A stretch of DNA of 37,594 nucleotides from Hyphomicrobiales bacterium (GTDB lineage: Bacteria; Pseudomonadota; Alphaproteobacteria; Rhizobiales; JAJFHC01). The stretch spans positions 1-37,594 of the forward strand of contig JAJFHC010000093.1 of the NCBI GenBank assembly GCA_021775835.1, written 5' to 3'. The position numbers and the translations under genes are program-made. Under the pieces are notes generated by a model. It ran no database searches, was not told the origin of the DNA, and worked only from the letters and a program-made list of their open reading frames with translations. The first letter of the stretch is position 1. Each line of letters begins with the position of its first letter. This document shows positions 1 through 8,681 of the stretch, piece after piece.

Positions 1-435
1 TTTGGTGCTGATGTTGATTACGCCCAATTGGTAAAGATTTACGGCAACGCACCGGATGCGAAAAAAGGCCGCTATAGTCCTGCTGAATGCACCGGCATCA
101 GAAAGCGCAAAGTTGAAGGCGATCCTATTCGAGCCGACGTAAGCACGTCGTTTGTAGAACGCCAGAACCTGACAATGCGTATGTCCATGCGACGTTTCAC
201 GCGATTGACGAATGCGTTTTCAAAGAAGATCGATAACCATATTCACATGCTGTCGCTGTACTTCGTGCATTACAATTTCTGCCGCCAGCACAAGAGCCTT
301 GGTGGTGTTTCTCCGGCAATGGCTGCTGGCGTTAGCGAGACACTGAACGACACGGAATGGATCGTTAGTCTGATTGATGCGCGGGCAGAGCCGCCGAAAA
401 AGCGCGGCCCTTACAAGAAACAAATTTCAAACTGA
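1..435 (+). CDS. IS1-like DDE transposase, C-terminal part
   Basis: The reading frame is open from the first base of the window, so this is the C-terminal ~144 residues of a longer protein. The protein would catalyse cut-and-paste or copy movement of the element. The segment around residues 50-90 (motif TSFVERQNLTMRMSMRRFTR, then HMLSLYFVHYNFCRQHKSL) is the hallmark C-terminal part of IS1-like transposases widespread in Alphaproteobacteria; the conserved Glu of the DDE triad would be in the FVERQN segment. The basic tail (PPKKRGPYKK) is also usual. Nothing is visibly broken inside the part present, so whether the copy is active depends on sequence left of the window. Confidence 0.8.
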   Translation, partial: FGADVDYAQLVKIYGNAPDAKKGRYSPAECTGIRKRKVEGDPIRADVSTSFVERQNLTMRMSMRRFTRLTNAFSKKIDNHIHMLSLYFVHYNFCRQHKSLGGVSPAMAAGVSETLNDTEWIVSLIDARAEPPKKRGPYKKQISN

Positions 436-444
436 GACACCACC
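426..444. repeat. Candidate right terminal inverted repeat of the IS
   Basis: The stretch immediately after the transposase stop, read from 444 leftward on the minus strand, begins GGTGGTGTCTCAGTTTGAAA. Its position between the transposase stop and the resumption of cyclase coding sequence at about 445 makes it the expected terminal repeat. It cannot be confirmed without the left end. Confidence 0.5.
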
Positions 445-1549
445 TTTTATCCTTGTCGATTGCGTGGTTCTGGCGCTCGTGCTTGGGTCGTCAGGTCCGT
501 TTGATGACACGCCAATAGCACCGGCAATTGCGATGGATGGCAGCCGCGCCAGCTTTTTCTTTATCCTCCTCATGCAATCGACATTCAGTCTGCGGCCACA
601 GCTCGCCCTCTGGTGTGGTGGTTGCATTGTCGCCATGCGTGCCGGGATGTTGTTCTGGTTCATCGGGCAACCAGAAGTGACGACAAATGTCGACCTGCCT
701 GAGCAGACCGTGGAATTGCTACTCACCGCTCGCCAGGATCCCAATTTTCTTTTCCTCGGCTTCTGGATATCCGAGATTCTGGTCGTGCTCATCGTGAGTG
801 CCGGTCTCGCGGTTGTCGTCAACCGGTCCCGGCACCTTGTTGCCAGCCGGGCCATGGCGGAGAGGACACGCGCCAGCCTGGCGCGCTACTTTTCGCCAAA
901 TGTGGTGGATCACCTTGGGCGCGCCGACGATGTGCTCGGCGAGGCACGCGAACAGGACGTGGCGGTTCTGTTCGCTGACATCATGGGCTTTACCAAGTTA
1001 TGTGAAAACGCACCGCCGGACCGGGCAATTGCGTTGTTACGTGACTATCACAACCGTCTTGGCAAGGCGGTTTTCGACAATGACGGCACCCTGGACAAGT
1101 ATCTGGGCGATGGCTTCATGGCGACCTTCGGCACGCCCAATCCAGGACCTAGCGATGCGACGAACGCTCTGAAATGCGCCATGGACATGATTGCCGCTCT
1201 GGCACAATGGAACGTCGAACGCGAGACGGCAGGTGCGGCCCCAGTACATGTGGGCATTGGCGTTCACTTCGGGCCTGTGATCGCCGGTGACATCGGCAAC
1301 GAGCGTCGGCTGGAATACAGCGTCATTGGAGACACCGTCAATATCGCCAGCCGCCTGGAACAGCTCACCAGGACCCTGGATACGGCCCTTGTGGTCAGTG
1401 ACAGCGTGATGCAGGCAATCGGCCTTGAAGGCGATGACAGCGGGAAACTGCTGCGATATTTCTCACACGCCGGTGAACACAGCATTCGCGGAAGGGACGC
1501 GCCCGTGGCTATCTGGACGCTGAACCGCACTGAATCCGCCCGGCCCTGA
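445..1549 (+). pseudogene. Class III adenylate cyclase, membrane type, N-terminus removed by IS
   Basis: The remaining ~367 residues hold the last part of a membrane domain (hydrophobic segments roughly at 460-510, 550-670 and 760-830 nt), the linker RYFSPNVVDHL and a complete cyclase catalytic domain. Numbering from the open-frame ATG at 374, the metal-binding aspartates are D202 (FADIMGFT) and D246 (DKYLGDGF), the adenine-selecting pair is K242 and D320, and the transition-state residues are N323 and R327 (IGDTVNIASRLE). All are intact, so the catalytic core would be competent. Relatives have about 120-140 more residues at the N-terminus, including further membrane segments. The frame stays open backward across the IS junction to 374, so a short chimeric protein could be made. 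Whether it is expressed is unknown. Confidence 0.8.
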
Positions 1550-1550
1550 G

Positions 1551-1701
1551 AGAAGCGCCCCAGGACTTCTTCCAGACCAAGCGCAAACATGATGAACACG
1601 ATGTCCCATTCGCCGATGGATTCGAGGAACTCATTGTGTTTCGGCAAAAGGCCAAGGTTGGTGAGCACAGCACCGGCAACAATCAGGCAGATCAAATCCA
1701 C
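1551..1701 (-). pseudogene. Fragment resembling a cation/proton antiporter transmembrane region
   Basis: About 50 residues read from a GTG at 1701: a hydrophobic segment with AGAVLTNLGLLP, then a short polar loop and a second hydrophobic stretch ending FIMFALGLEE. The 'aelG-x-x-LLMF-x-LGLE' pattern is typical of the first helices of Na+/H+ and K+/H+ exchangers (CPA families). After EEVLGRF the frame runs into the antisense of the cyclase gene and loses all similarity, so a full antiporter of about 400 residues is not present. The frame stays open upstream of 1701 without an obvious better start. I read this as a remnant; a coincidental hydrophobic ORF is the alternative. Confidence 0.35.
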
Positions 1702-1891
1702 GATTCTTTGAAATTTCTGAATTTCTGCAATCGAATGGCCGGTTGGTGCGCGTGTGGGATGACACGATAGTGACTTCCCTCATGTCGTGTCGTCGCTAGA
1801 ATTGTAGGCGGTAACAATGGCAAGCCTGAGTTGCCTCGGACGTGCGTCGGCACGTTGAGCGGGGAATTTGCGGATAAGGGGAGTTCTCGAA

Positions 1892-2023
1892 ATGATGTTG
1901 TTCTGGATCGTGTTTGCGTTGTTTTGCCTGGGCGGTTTGATTTTCATGCTGCGGTTTCAGAAGCAACTGGCCGCCAAGGCTAAACAGGATAAACAGGAGA
2001 TTTCGTCGGACAGCGACGACTAG
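1892..2023 (+). CDS. 43-residue single-pass membrane protein
   Basis: A short gene starting at ATG 1892 with a purine-rich ribosome site (AAGGGGAG at 1877-1884) seven bases upstream. The product has one strongly hydrophobic helix (residues 2-20, from MLFWIVFALF onward), then a positively charged stretch (RFQKQLAAKAKQDK) and an acidic Ser/Asp tail ending in SDSDD. This charge pattern predicts an N-out or periplasmic N-terminus with a cytoplasmic tail. It lies 56 bases upstream of the next gene in the same direction and may share its transcript. I recognise no family. The start, ribosome site and clean topology support it being real. Confidence 0.6.
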   Translation: MMLFWIVFALFCLGGLIFMLRFQKQLAAKAKQDKQEISSDSDD

Positions 2024-2079
2024 ATGAAGACTGGAGTCAGAGGACTTCTTCGGTGGTCGCCATCGGGAGACGTTGACTG

Positions 2080-2853
2080 ATGAGCAGGATTTCCAGGAAA
2101 GACTGCGTCCCGGGGAACAAACCGGCACTCATTGCCTGTTTCGCAATGATGTTGGTCTTGATCGGGGCAGCGCCATTGCGCGCCGATCCATTTGAGAAGT
2201 TTCACGCCCTGCGTCACACCGACTATGAGACCTTGACCGGCTGCAAGGTGAGCTCATTCACCTACCAACTGTCCTTGAAGGCGGCGCTCGGGTTTCTCAT
2301 ATTCGGAGAAATTGACGATGGCCCAGTGAGTAGCTCCGCCGGGTACGCCCGGCGGCATACACGTCCGGTGTTTCGTGATTTGTACAACAATTACGCGACT
2401 CCAGAAGGGCTCCTTGCCGCCAGGTGCGTGCATCCAACACTGCGCAGGATCGCAATCGCGTTGGAAATGCTGGACGCCCAAGGCCAGTACTCTGATCGGC
2501 TTTCAAGATCCGGCGAACTCGTGCCGGCCAATCCTGCCCTGATCCGCGACGCGGAAGTTGACGACGCGGCATTCCCGATCATGACCCGGCAACGATTTGT
2601 CGCCGAAACCGGATGCAGTATCGCGCCGGCTGCGTACAGTGACTTTCGCCTCGCGTTTTACTGGAGTGTGTTTGATGGGGGTTATCGTGATGATGCCCGA
2701 ACAAGCATGGTTTCATTCCTGAAACGTCTCCTGAAAAGCCGGCCAACCGCCGATGGTTTTGTGGATCGACGGTGCATGGTCCCGATGGTCGAACGGATAG
2801 CCGCCGACTTGGATTTGCTGGACGCGGAGGGGCGGCATCGTGTTGGAGAATGA
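2080..2853 (+). CDS. Secreted protein built of two tandem copies of one Cys-pair domain
   Basis: The start at 2080 has GGGAGA nine bases upstream. Residues 14-35 form a signal peptide, with likely cleavage after LRA. The mature part is an internal duplication: residues ~50-135 and ~174-252 align with each other. Each copy begins with TGC (C55 and C179), has a central helix-like stretch, and ends with an RC-x2-P-x3-RIA-x2-L-x2-LDA-x-G block (C116 and C232). The two cysteines of each copy are 61 and 53 residues apart and probably form one disulfide per repeat in the periplasm. I do not recognise a named family or a catalytic motif, so function is unknown. The upstream neighbour is the 43-residue membrane protein; downstream is a decayed region. 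Confidence 0.75.
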   Translation: MSRISRKDCVPGNKPALIACFAMMLVLIGAAPLRADPFEKFHALRHTDYETLTGCKVSSFTYQLSLKAALGFLIFGEIDDGPVSSSAGYARRHTRPVFRDLYNNYATPEGLLAARCVHPTLRRIAIALEMLDAQGQYSDRLSRSGELVPANPALIRDAEVDDAAFPIMTRQRFVAETGCSIAPAAYSDFRLAFYWSVFDGGYRDDARTSMVSFLKRLLKSRPTADGFVDRRCMVPMVERIAADLDLLDAEGRHRVGE

Positions 2854-2984
2854 ATGGTCGTCTGTTTGCACAACGTCCCGTGGTCAGTCGGAAAGCCAGA
2901 GATCGAAAAGGGGATAAGTCAAATGCTGCTTCCGGTAGGCGTTTGAAAACATCTGATAAAAATCCTGACCGGCCCACCCGCCAT

Positions 2985-3630
2985 GACATGGTGCGGTGGT
3001 ATAATCCATGGCTGTTGCTTTTGGCGAGGGTGCGGACCGTAACAACGACGGCAATTGGACGGGTCGTCGATTTTCGGCAACTGCATGCAGCCACTGATCC
3101 GGTTGGTGATCACAACAATTTCGGCGTCTATGATTACAGCGCACAAGTCGCCGAAGACGAAGTCTGGATCGACTACGTGGCCGATCTGGGCGATGGCTGG
3201 GAGCCGACATTCGCGGTGGCGCTGGCACTGGCGGCACACGCTTTCGGTTGACGGCACCGAGACATCCCGTGGCCGCGTCCTGGTCATGGGCGGTGATCAG
3301 GTTTACCCCGACCCGAGCAGCGATGCCTACCGGGAGCACACGATAGAGCCCTACCGCCAGGCCTGTGGGGCCGTCCAGCCTTTCGACGCGGATTTGTTCG
3401 CGTTACCCGGAAATCACGATTGGTACGACGGTCTGCGTGACTTCGTAGACGTATTCTGTAGCGCCGAACGTCGTCATAAACGGGGAGACGAGTATGATTT
3501 CGGGTGCTGGAGAACCCGGCAATCGCGCAGTTGCTTTGCTCTGAAAATGCCTCATCGATGGTGGCTGTGCGGCATTGACGTTCAGCTTGCCAGGCGCCTG
3601 AATGCCGCTCAGCTGGAATATTTTCAGACG
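2985..3630 (+). pseudogene. Metallophosphoesterase remnant, frameshifted and C-terminally deleted
   Basis: The N-terminal part runs from about 2985 (MVRWYNPWLLLL) through DYVADLGDGWEPTFAVA, where the DLGDG aspartates are the first metal-site motif. The frame then ends at a TGA at 3249. From about 3235 the similarity resumes one frame over, with LVMGGDQVYP and LFALPGNHDWYDG, the GDQ and GNHD metal-binding blocks of calcineurin-like phosphoesterases, followed by CWRTRQSRSCFALKMPHRWWLCGID. Similarity stops at about 3626, at QLEYFQ, where GMC-oxidoreductase sequence begins. Family members run several hundred residues further. A frameshift and a deletion both inactivate it. Confidence 0.75.
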
Positions 3631-4491
3631 CTGGAACGCTGGGGTCGTCTGAACTGCTGTTGCGTTCGGCTGAGGCCGGTTTGAACCTGTCGCCGCGGGT
3701 CGGTGAAAATTTTTCGGGCAACGGCGATGTCATCGCGTTCGGCTACAAAAATGATGTGGCCATAAACGGCATTGGTGTCGGGTATCCAGCGTTGCTTCAA
3801 TCCGACCCTGTTGGGCCGGTGATCGCCGGGCTGATCGATCTGCGTGGCGAAGGTCCCCTGGAAGAGAACATCGTGATTCAGGAAGGCGCGATACCCAGTT
3901 TGCTGGCGCCATTGCTGCCGGGTCTCATGGCCGGCATCAGCCCGTTGTTTGGCGACGACACGGATGCCGGTGACTTCCTTGACGAGGCCGGACGCACATT
4001 GGAGAGCGTAATCGAAGGCGCGTATCACGGAGCGGTCCACAACACCCAGACGTTTCTGGTCATGGCCCATGAAGGTGGTGGCGGCGTCATGCGGCTCGAC
4101 AATGGCCGTCTGCGGCTGAGTTGGCCGGATTCCGGCAGCCGCCCGGTATTCGAACTGATCAGCAAGACTCTGCGGACAGCGACCGCGGCAACCGGTGGCA
4201 CCTATGTGGAGCAAGGTGCTTGGCCGAAACCTGATTTCCGTGCACCCGCTTGGTGGTTGTTGTCTGGCGGCTACACCTGACGACGGCGTCGTCGATCACA
4301 AATGCCGCGTATTTGAAGCTGACGGTGGTGTACTTGACGTTCTTTATGTCATCGATGGGTCGGTCCTGCCTCGTTCCCTTGGAGTGAATCCGTCGCTTAC
4401 GATTACGGCAATCGCCATGATCAACTTTGCGCATGATCATGGTCAGAGTTTTGATGACAGAAGGCGGACATCCGGCACGAACCGGTTTTGA
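3627..4491 (+). pseudogene. GMC oxidoreductase (cholesterol-oxidase-like) C-terminal remnant, frameshifted
   Basis: Similarity begins abruptly at about 3627 with AGTLGSSELLLRS, the second GMC signature, directly joined to the upstream metallophosphoesterase remnant. It continues with LSPRVGENFSGNGDVIAFGY and PLEENIVIQEG. Near 4200-4215 the frame shifts by one: the next block, LGRNLISVHPLGGC and VIDGSVLPRSLGVNPSLTI, is read in the following frame and carries the conserved active-site HPLGG and the C-terminal FAD-contacting block. The whole N-terminal FAD-binding half (GxGxxG) is absent. It would have been a flavoprotein alcohol or sterol oxidase; it cannot be functional now. Confidence 0.8.
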
Positions 4492-4520
4492 TGGTGCCTG
4501 TCGGTGACGGACAACTGTGA

Positions 4521-5675
4521 CTACGCCTTCGACCCTTCATTCGTGTTGACGAGTGTTTCCTCGATCAGACCGTCGACCACATCGCGCAAGGCCTCGTCCT
4601 CACTCTTGCCGGCCTCAAGAGCTGAGTTGTAACGGGCAAGCTGGCGATCCGCGCTGGTGCCGCGCTTGAGGATCATGCGGACGTGTTCGATCTCCTTCAC
4701 ACAGTCGAAATGTTCCGCATCCTCACGAGTGAGCGCCAGCAGTTCTTCCACGAGATCCTCGTATGGTACGATCTTGCCCTGGCCGAAATCGACCAGTCCC
4801 TGCTCGAATCCGTAACGCTGCGCCCGCCAGCGATTCTCGTTGATCATGAAGCGGGAGTAGGACCGCCAGCGCTGGTTGTCGCGGCGCAGCCGGAACAGCA
4901 TGCGCGATATGCACACATAAAGGGCCGCGATACAGATCGCGTCATCGAGATAGGTGCAGACGTCGGCCACGCGCATTTCAAGAGTGGGAAAGCGCGCGCT
5001 TGGCCGCAGATCCCACCAGATTTTGGTCGAGTCCTCGAGCAATCCGGCATCGACCAGCATGTCGACGGTACGTTTGTACTCTCCAAAACTGCCGAACGCT
5101 TCCGGCAGTCCCGTGCGGGGCATCTCGTCGAAGACAGCCAGGCGGTAGGATTTCAGGCCGGTCCGCCGCCCCTGCCAGAACGGTGATGACGTGGTAAGCG
5201 CCAGGAGGTGAGGCAGGAAATACGGCAGCTGGTTGAACAGATCGATCCGCAGATCCTCATTCTCGACCGCCACGTGTACGTGCATGCCGCAGATCAGCAT
5301 GCGCTGAACCACCACCTGCATGTCCTTGGCCAGAGTATGGTAGCGCTCCTTGTCGGTGTGGTGCTGCTGGTGCCAGTCGGCAAAAGGATGGGTGGAAGCG
5401 GCAATAGGCGCCAGATCGTACTTTCCCGCGATCCGGGCGACCGTTCCCCGCAACCAGGCAATTTCGTCGCGGGCCTGGCTGATCGATCCGCATACGCACG
5501 TGCCGATCTCGATCTGACATTGAAGGAACTCCGGACTGACCTGACCTTCGAGCGCTGCTTCGCATTCGCTCATAAAGTCCGGCGGCGCCTCCTTTACAAG
5601 ATCGCGGCTTGATTTATCGACAAGGAGATATTCCTCTTCGATACCTAGGGTAAATGTCGGTTCTTCGATTATCAT
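4521..5675 (-). CDS. YbdK-type carboxylate-amine ligase (glutamate-cysteine ligase family 2)
   Basis: A 384-residue member of the GCS2 family, close in length to E. coli YbdK (about 372). These cytoplasmic enzymes ligate a carboxylate, usually glutamate, to an amine or cysteine with ATP; the native substrate of most members is not established. The sequence shows the N-terminal TLGIEEEYLLVD motif (residues 9-20), the IEIGT block (56-60) and the ICGMHVHVAV block (128-137), which form the ATP-metal site. I chose the ATG at 5675 because family similarity begins at once (PTFTLGIEEE); the frame extends upstream to 5717 without similarity. It diverges from the methyltransferase gene with only 91 bp between the starts. 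Confidence 0.88.
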   Translation of the reverse strand: MIIEEPTFTLGIEEEYLLVDKSSRDLVKEAPPDFMSECEAALEGQVSPEFLQCQIEIGTCVCGSISQARDEIAWLRGTVARIAGKYDLAPIAASTHPFADWHQQHHTDKERYHTLAKDMQVVVQRMLICGMHVHVAVENEDLRIDLFNQLPYFLPHLLALTTSSPFWQGRRTGLKSYRLAVFDEMPRTGLPEAFGSFGEYKRTVDMLVDAGLLEDSTKIWWDLRPSARFPTLEMRVADVCTYLDDAICIAALYVCISRMLFRLRRDNQRWRSYSRFMINENRWRAQRYGFEQGLVDFGQGKIVPYEDLVEELLALTREDAEHFDCVKEIEHVRMILKRGTSADRQLARYNSALEAGKSEDEALRDVVDGLIEETLVNTNEGSKA

Positions 5676-5766
5676 GGCACCAGTCTGCCACATTGTTGGC
5701 ACGGCATCACGAGCCAATTTGTCCCGACGCGAATCTTCTTGCTGGCATCGTCATCAGCCCCTGTTT

Positions 5767-6552
5767 ATGATGGCGCCCATGCGGAACACGTCAGTGGATT
5801 TTGGCCTTACCTCCGAAGATTATGCAACATTCCGTCAGGGGTTCCCGGCCGAGATGTTCGAGCGACTGTTGGAGTTTGGCATTGGACTTGAGGGCCAGCG
5901 GATCGTCGATCTGGGGACCGGCACGGGCACGATTGCGCTACAGCTGGCCGCCGCAGGGGCGGATGTCGTCGGTGTTGATATTGCAGAAAACCAGCTCGCT
6001 CAGGCACGGGAAATCAGCGTTAAGCAGGGATTGTCGGCGACCTTTGTAGAGGCGCCGGCGGAACAGACCGATCTGGAGTCAGGGGCCTTCGATGCGGTGT
6101 TCGCAGGACAATGCTGGCACTGGTTCGACCGCCCGCAGGTTACCGGCGAAGCGCGCCGTTTGTTGAAGCCCGAAGGTGCGCTGGTGATCGCCCATTTCGA
6201 TTGGCTGCCTCTGCCAGGCAACGTGGTGGAAACAACCGAGTCGCTGATTGTAAAGGCCAATCCGGAATGGGCCATGGGGGGCGGCGCTGGCCTCTATCCC
6301 AGATGGTTCGCCGATCTCTCCGTGGGCGGTTTCTGGAAACTGGAGAGTTTTTCATTCGACATGTTCGTGCCGTACACCCACGAGGCTTGGCGCGGCCGCA
6401 TTAGGGCGAGCGCCGGCGTTGCCGCCTCATTGCCGAAAGAGAGTGTCGAAAAGTTTGACCGTGGACTGGCCGGTTTGCTGAAAGTCCGGTTTCCTCAGGA
6501 TCCGCTCGAAATTCCTCACCGGGTGTGGGTGCTCATTGGGCGAAGAGTCTAG
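5767..6552 (+). CDS. Class I SAM-dependent methyltransferase
   Basis: A 261-residue cytoplasmic protein with a Rossmann-type methyltransferase core. Motif I is IVDLGTGTGTIALQL (residues 46-60), followed by the acidic end of strand 2 (GADVVGVDIAENQL), motif IV (FDAVFAGQCWHWFD) and the RLLKPEGALVI post-motif. This arrangement is that of the small-molecule methyltransferases (Methyltransf_11 type) in which WHWFD is frequent. The substrate cannot be predicted. ATG 5767 is preferred because conserved sequence starts soon after; 5770 and 5779 are alternatives. It is divergent from the carboxylate-amine ligase gene and may share its promoter region. Confidence 0.85.
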   Translation: MMAPMRNTSVDFGLTSEDYATFRQGFPAEMFERLLEFGIGLEGQRIVDLGTGTGTIALQLAAAGADVVGVDIAENQLAQAREISVKQGLSATFVEAPAEQTDLESGAFDAVFAGQCWHWFDRPQVTGEARRLLKPEGALVIAHFDWLPLPGNVVETTESLIVKANPEWAMGGGAGLYPRWFADLSVGGFWKLESFSFDMFVPYTHEAWRGRIRASAGVAASLPKESVEKFDRGLAGLLKVRFPQDPLEIPHRVWVLIGRRV

Positions 6553-6648
6553 GAGAGAGGACTGCCTGTTGCAGAGCTTTGCCTGGACGAGTCACAAGGC
6601 AGACCGCGGCTGCCCGTGAAACGATCCAATGTCATGCCTGGCGGTTCA

Positions 6649-6858
6649 TCACGTATAGGCGTGAAGAAACACAACAAGACCGACGTTGGCCGCAACCAGC
6701 CACACATGAATGTGTTTGATCGCCTTTTTGTCCCAGTCGCTGTTCTGCGGTCCTCCGAAGAACAGATGCCAGATCAGGAACAGCAGGTTGACGATCAGCA
6801 GATTCACGACAATGCCGCTGTCGAGGCCAAAGATGAAGGTTTGAATTGTCTCAATCAT
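6649..6858 (-). CDS. 69-residue membrane protein with two transmembrane helices
   Basis: The gene has a good ribosome site (GGAGG about nine bases before the ATG at 6858). The product has a hydrophobic helix at residues 15-34 (NLLIVNLLFLIWHLFFGG), a polar loop with DWDKKAIKHIH, and a second helix at about 51-66. Histidines at the helix borders (WHL, HIHVW, LHAY) are notable but not a known motif. No family recognised. It stands alone between the methyltransferase and the DUF1989 gene. Confidence 0.6.
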   Translation of the reverse strand: MIETIQTFIFGLDSGIVVNLLIVNLLFLIWHLFFGGPQNSDWDKKAIKHIHVWLVAANVGLVVFLHAYT

Positions 6859-7014
6859 GGATAATCCCTCCGAGCTCCAATCGGATTGATCTGCGGATTA
6901 TGCCACAGGGATTTTAAGCGATTGGGTTCGGTAAAGAGACAAATTGGTTAAAATTCATGAGATCGGAATAACAGCGCGTTAATGATTTGCCTGATCCTGG
7001 GCAACAGGGAAATT

Positions 7015-7620
7015 CTATGCCGCCGGGAGAACCTCGTAGTGAACCTCGGTGGGCATGCGCCCGATTCCATTGATCGGCGACATGTCCATGGGACAGGTCG
7101 ACATCGCCACCACGCAATCCATGCCGGCGCGCAGGACGACATAATCCCCGGGACTTGTCTTTGGCGGGTCGAAAGCGAGCGTCCCCTCGGCGGTCCAGGG
7201 TATGTTCATGAAGAGATTGAGCGGGCAGGGCGTTTCAGGCGCTGTCAGGTCAAGTTCCGCCATCGCCGCGGCCAGATTGTCGGTACAGTTGTCGTGATAC
7301 TCCGTGCAGCCCAGTTGCTCGTAGCGATGCACGTCGCAAGCCGCGATCAGGGTGTCATGAATGCCTGGAGACGTGTCTTCCTCTAGGATCAGGATAGCCT
7401 GTCGGCGGTTTGTATAAAGCGGCTCGCCCAGAATCGGCATCATTGTCCGGAGCGTCCCGCGGGAGTGCTCCATGGACATAAATTCGTCGAGGTCGGGCAG
7501 CGCAAAGGCCCATGTATCGACCACCTGGGAACCATGCGTGTTGATGATCCTGATGGCTTCACCTGCGGCAAGTTTGGTGGCTTTGCCGCGGCGCGCGGGA
7601 ACTGTGAACTGCTCCGTCAT
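7015..7620 (-). CDS. DUF1989 / urea carboxylase-associated family protein
   Basis: A 201-residue cytoplasmic protein of the DUF1989 family, known from genes beside urea carboxylase and allophanate hydrolase; here no such genes are near. Family hallmarks visible are GEAIRIINTHGSQVVDTWAF (residues 20-39), SMEHSRGTL, the LYTNRR block, the CDVHRYEQLGC segment and the near-C-terminal GDYVVLRAGMDCVVAMSTCPMD region. The conserved His/Cys residues suggest a metal or small-molecule site, but the biochemical role is not settled. It is divergent from the glutamine amidotransferase gene, with 216 bp between the starts, so the two may be co-regulated. Confidence 0.82.
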   Translation of the reverse strand: MTEQFTVPARRGKATKLAAGEAIRIINTHGSQVVDTWAFALPDLDEFMSMEHSRGTLRTMMPILGEPLYTNRRQAILILEEDTSPGIHDTLIAACDVHRYEQLGCTEYHDNCTDNLAAAMAELDLTAPETPCPLNLFMNIPWTAEGTLAFDPPKTSPGDYVVLRAGMDCVVAMSTCPMDMSPINGIGRMPTEVHYEVLPAA

Positions 7621-7836
7621 TGTCGGTATCTCCCTGAAAGTCCGTCGAACCGCAGTTTGTCACTTTTGACCGTTGGAACACAACAGCACACACTTTTGCG
7701 ACAAACTCTGGTAGTTAGCCCGGTGCCGTCATATTTTTTGACACTGAAGCGTCGTTGCCCCTGTCCGGTTCCGAGGACTTTCAATCTACATCGGACAGAT
7801 GCGTTTCGGACGAGCGACAAACCGGAGGGAATTTTC

Positions 7837-8601
7837 ATGTGCCGTTGGATGACCTATTCAGGAGACCCGGTTTACCTTGAAGACCTGATCTATAAGCCAG
7901 GACACTCCCTCATCGAACAAAGCCTGAAAGCCGAAGAGGCCAAGGTCCCGACCAATGGCGATGGCTTCGGCATCGGCTGGTACGGCGAACGAGAGGTGCC
8001 GGGAACCTATCGTGAAGTCCTGCCAGCGTGGAATGACCCGAATCTGAGAAGTCTCGCGCAGCAGATCAGAGCAGGATTGTTCTTTGCCCACGTGCGCGCG
8101 TCCACCGGTACCGAAACCATTCGCCCGAACTGTCATCCGTTCACACATAACCAGTGGCTGTTCATGCACAATGGACAGATCGGCGGATATGCCGGATTGC
8201 GTCGCGATCTGGAAAGCCTGATCCCCGATGAACTTTATCGCCATCGCCGGGGGACCACCGACAGCGAAGTGATTTTCTATCTTTTATTTGCCCATGGTCT
8301 CGAACGCGATCCTGCCGGTGCAATCAAGGCCACGATCGCCTGCATTGAAGACAGGATGCGTACGCGTGGTGTCGAGAGTGCTTTTCGCTTCACAGCGGCA
8401 ATTTCCGACGGCGAACGGCTTTTTGCTGTCCGGTATTCGTCTGACGACCAACCTCCAAGTCTCTATCACAGCCAGGAATCGTCGCAGCTGATTGTCGTCT
8501 CCGAACCCATCGACCTGCCCGAGTATGAATGGCGGCCTGTGCCGGCCAATCATGTTCTCAGTGTTGTCGACCAGCGGGTTGCCGATATGATCGCGCTGTG
8601 A
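7837..8601 (+). CDS. Class II glutamine amidotransferase (YafJ/EgtC type)
   Basis: A 254-residue Ntn-fold amidase that hydrolyses a gamma-glutamyl or related amide. The start at 7837 (ribosome site GGAGGGA at 7824-7830) places the catalytic cysteine at residue 2 (MCRW), which is exposed after removal of Met. Other family blocks are GDGFGIGWYGE, LFFAHVRAST, NCHPFTHNQWLFMHNGQI and TTDSEVIFYLL, all part of the glutaminase pocket. No synthase domain follows, so it acts alone or hydrolyses a gamma-glutamyl compound. EgtC (ergothioneine pathway) belongs to the same group, but no egtB or egtD is present here, so I do not assign that role. Confidence 0.85.
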   Translation: MCRWMTYSGDPVYLEDLIYKPGHSLIEQSLKAEEAKVPTNGDGFGIGWYGEREVPGTYREVLPAWNDPNLRSLAQQIRAGLFFAHVRASTGTETIRPNCHPFTHNQWLFMHNGQIGGYAGLRRDLESLIPDELYRHRRGTTDSEVIFYLLFAHGLERDPAGAIKATIACIEDRMRTRGVESAFRFTAAISDGERLFAVRYSSDDQPPSLYHSQESSQLIVVSEPIDLPEYEWRPVPANHVLSVVDQRVADMIAL

Positions 8602-8681
8602 AGTCACAGCCAGATTGTATTGCCCGATCGGCGTGAAAGCGTGCCGTGTCCGTAGGACTGACTAAGATTTCACCCCAGCAT

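Larger units (their letters stand above)
1..444 (+). mobile_element. Right end of an IS1-like insertion sequence (left end outside window)
   Basis: The window opens inside a transposase gene that stops at 435. Nine bases later the sequence becomes the body of an adenylate cyclase, in mid-gene. The outer end of the element, read inward from 444 on the minus strand, begins GGTGGTGTCTCAG, which resembles the GGTG start of IS1-family ends. The left inverted repeat and any target duplication lie outside the window, so the exact boundary (444, give or take a few bases) is inferred. Confidence 0.7.

Noticed and set aside
7837..8601. Ergothioneine gene egtC
   Set aside because: EgtC-like sequence alone is insufficient; no egtB or egtD occurs in the window.
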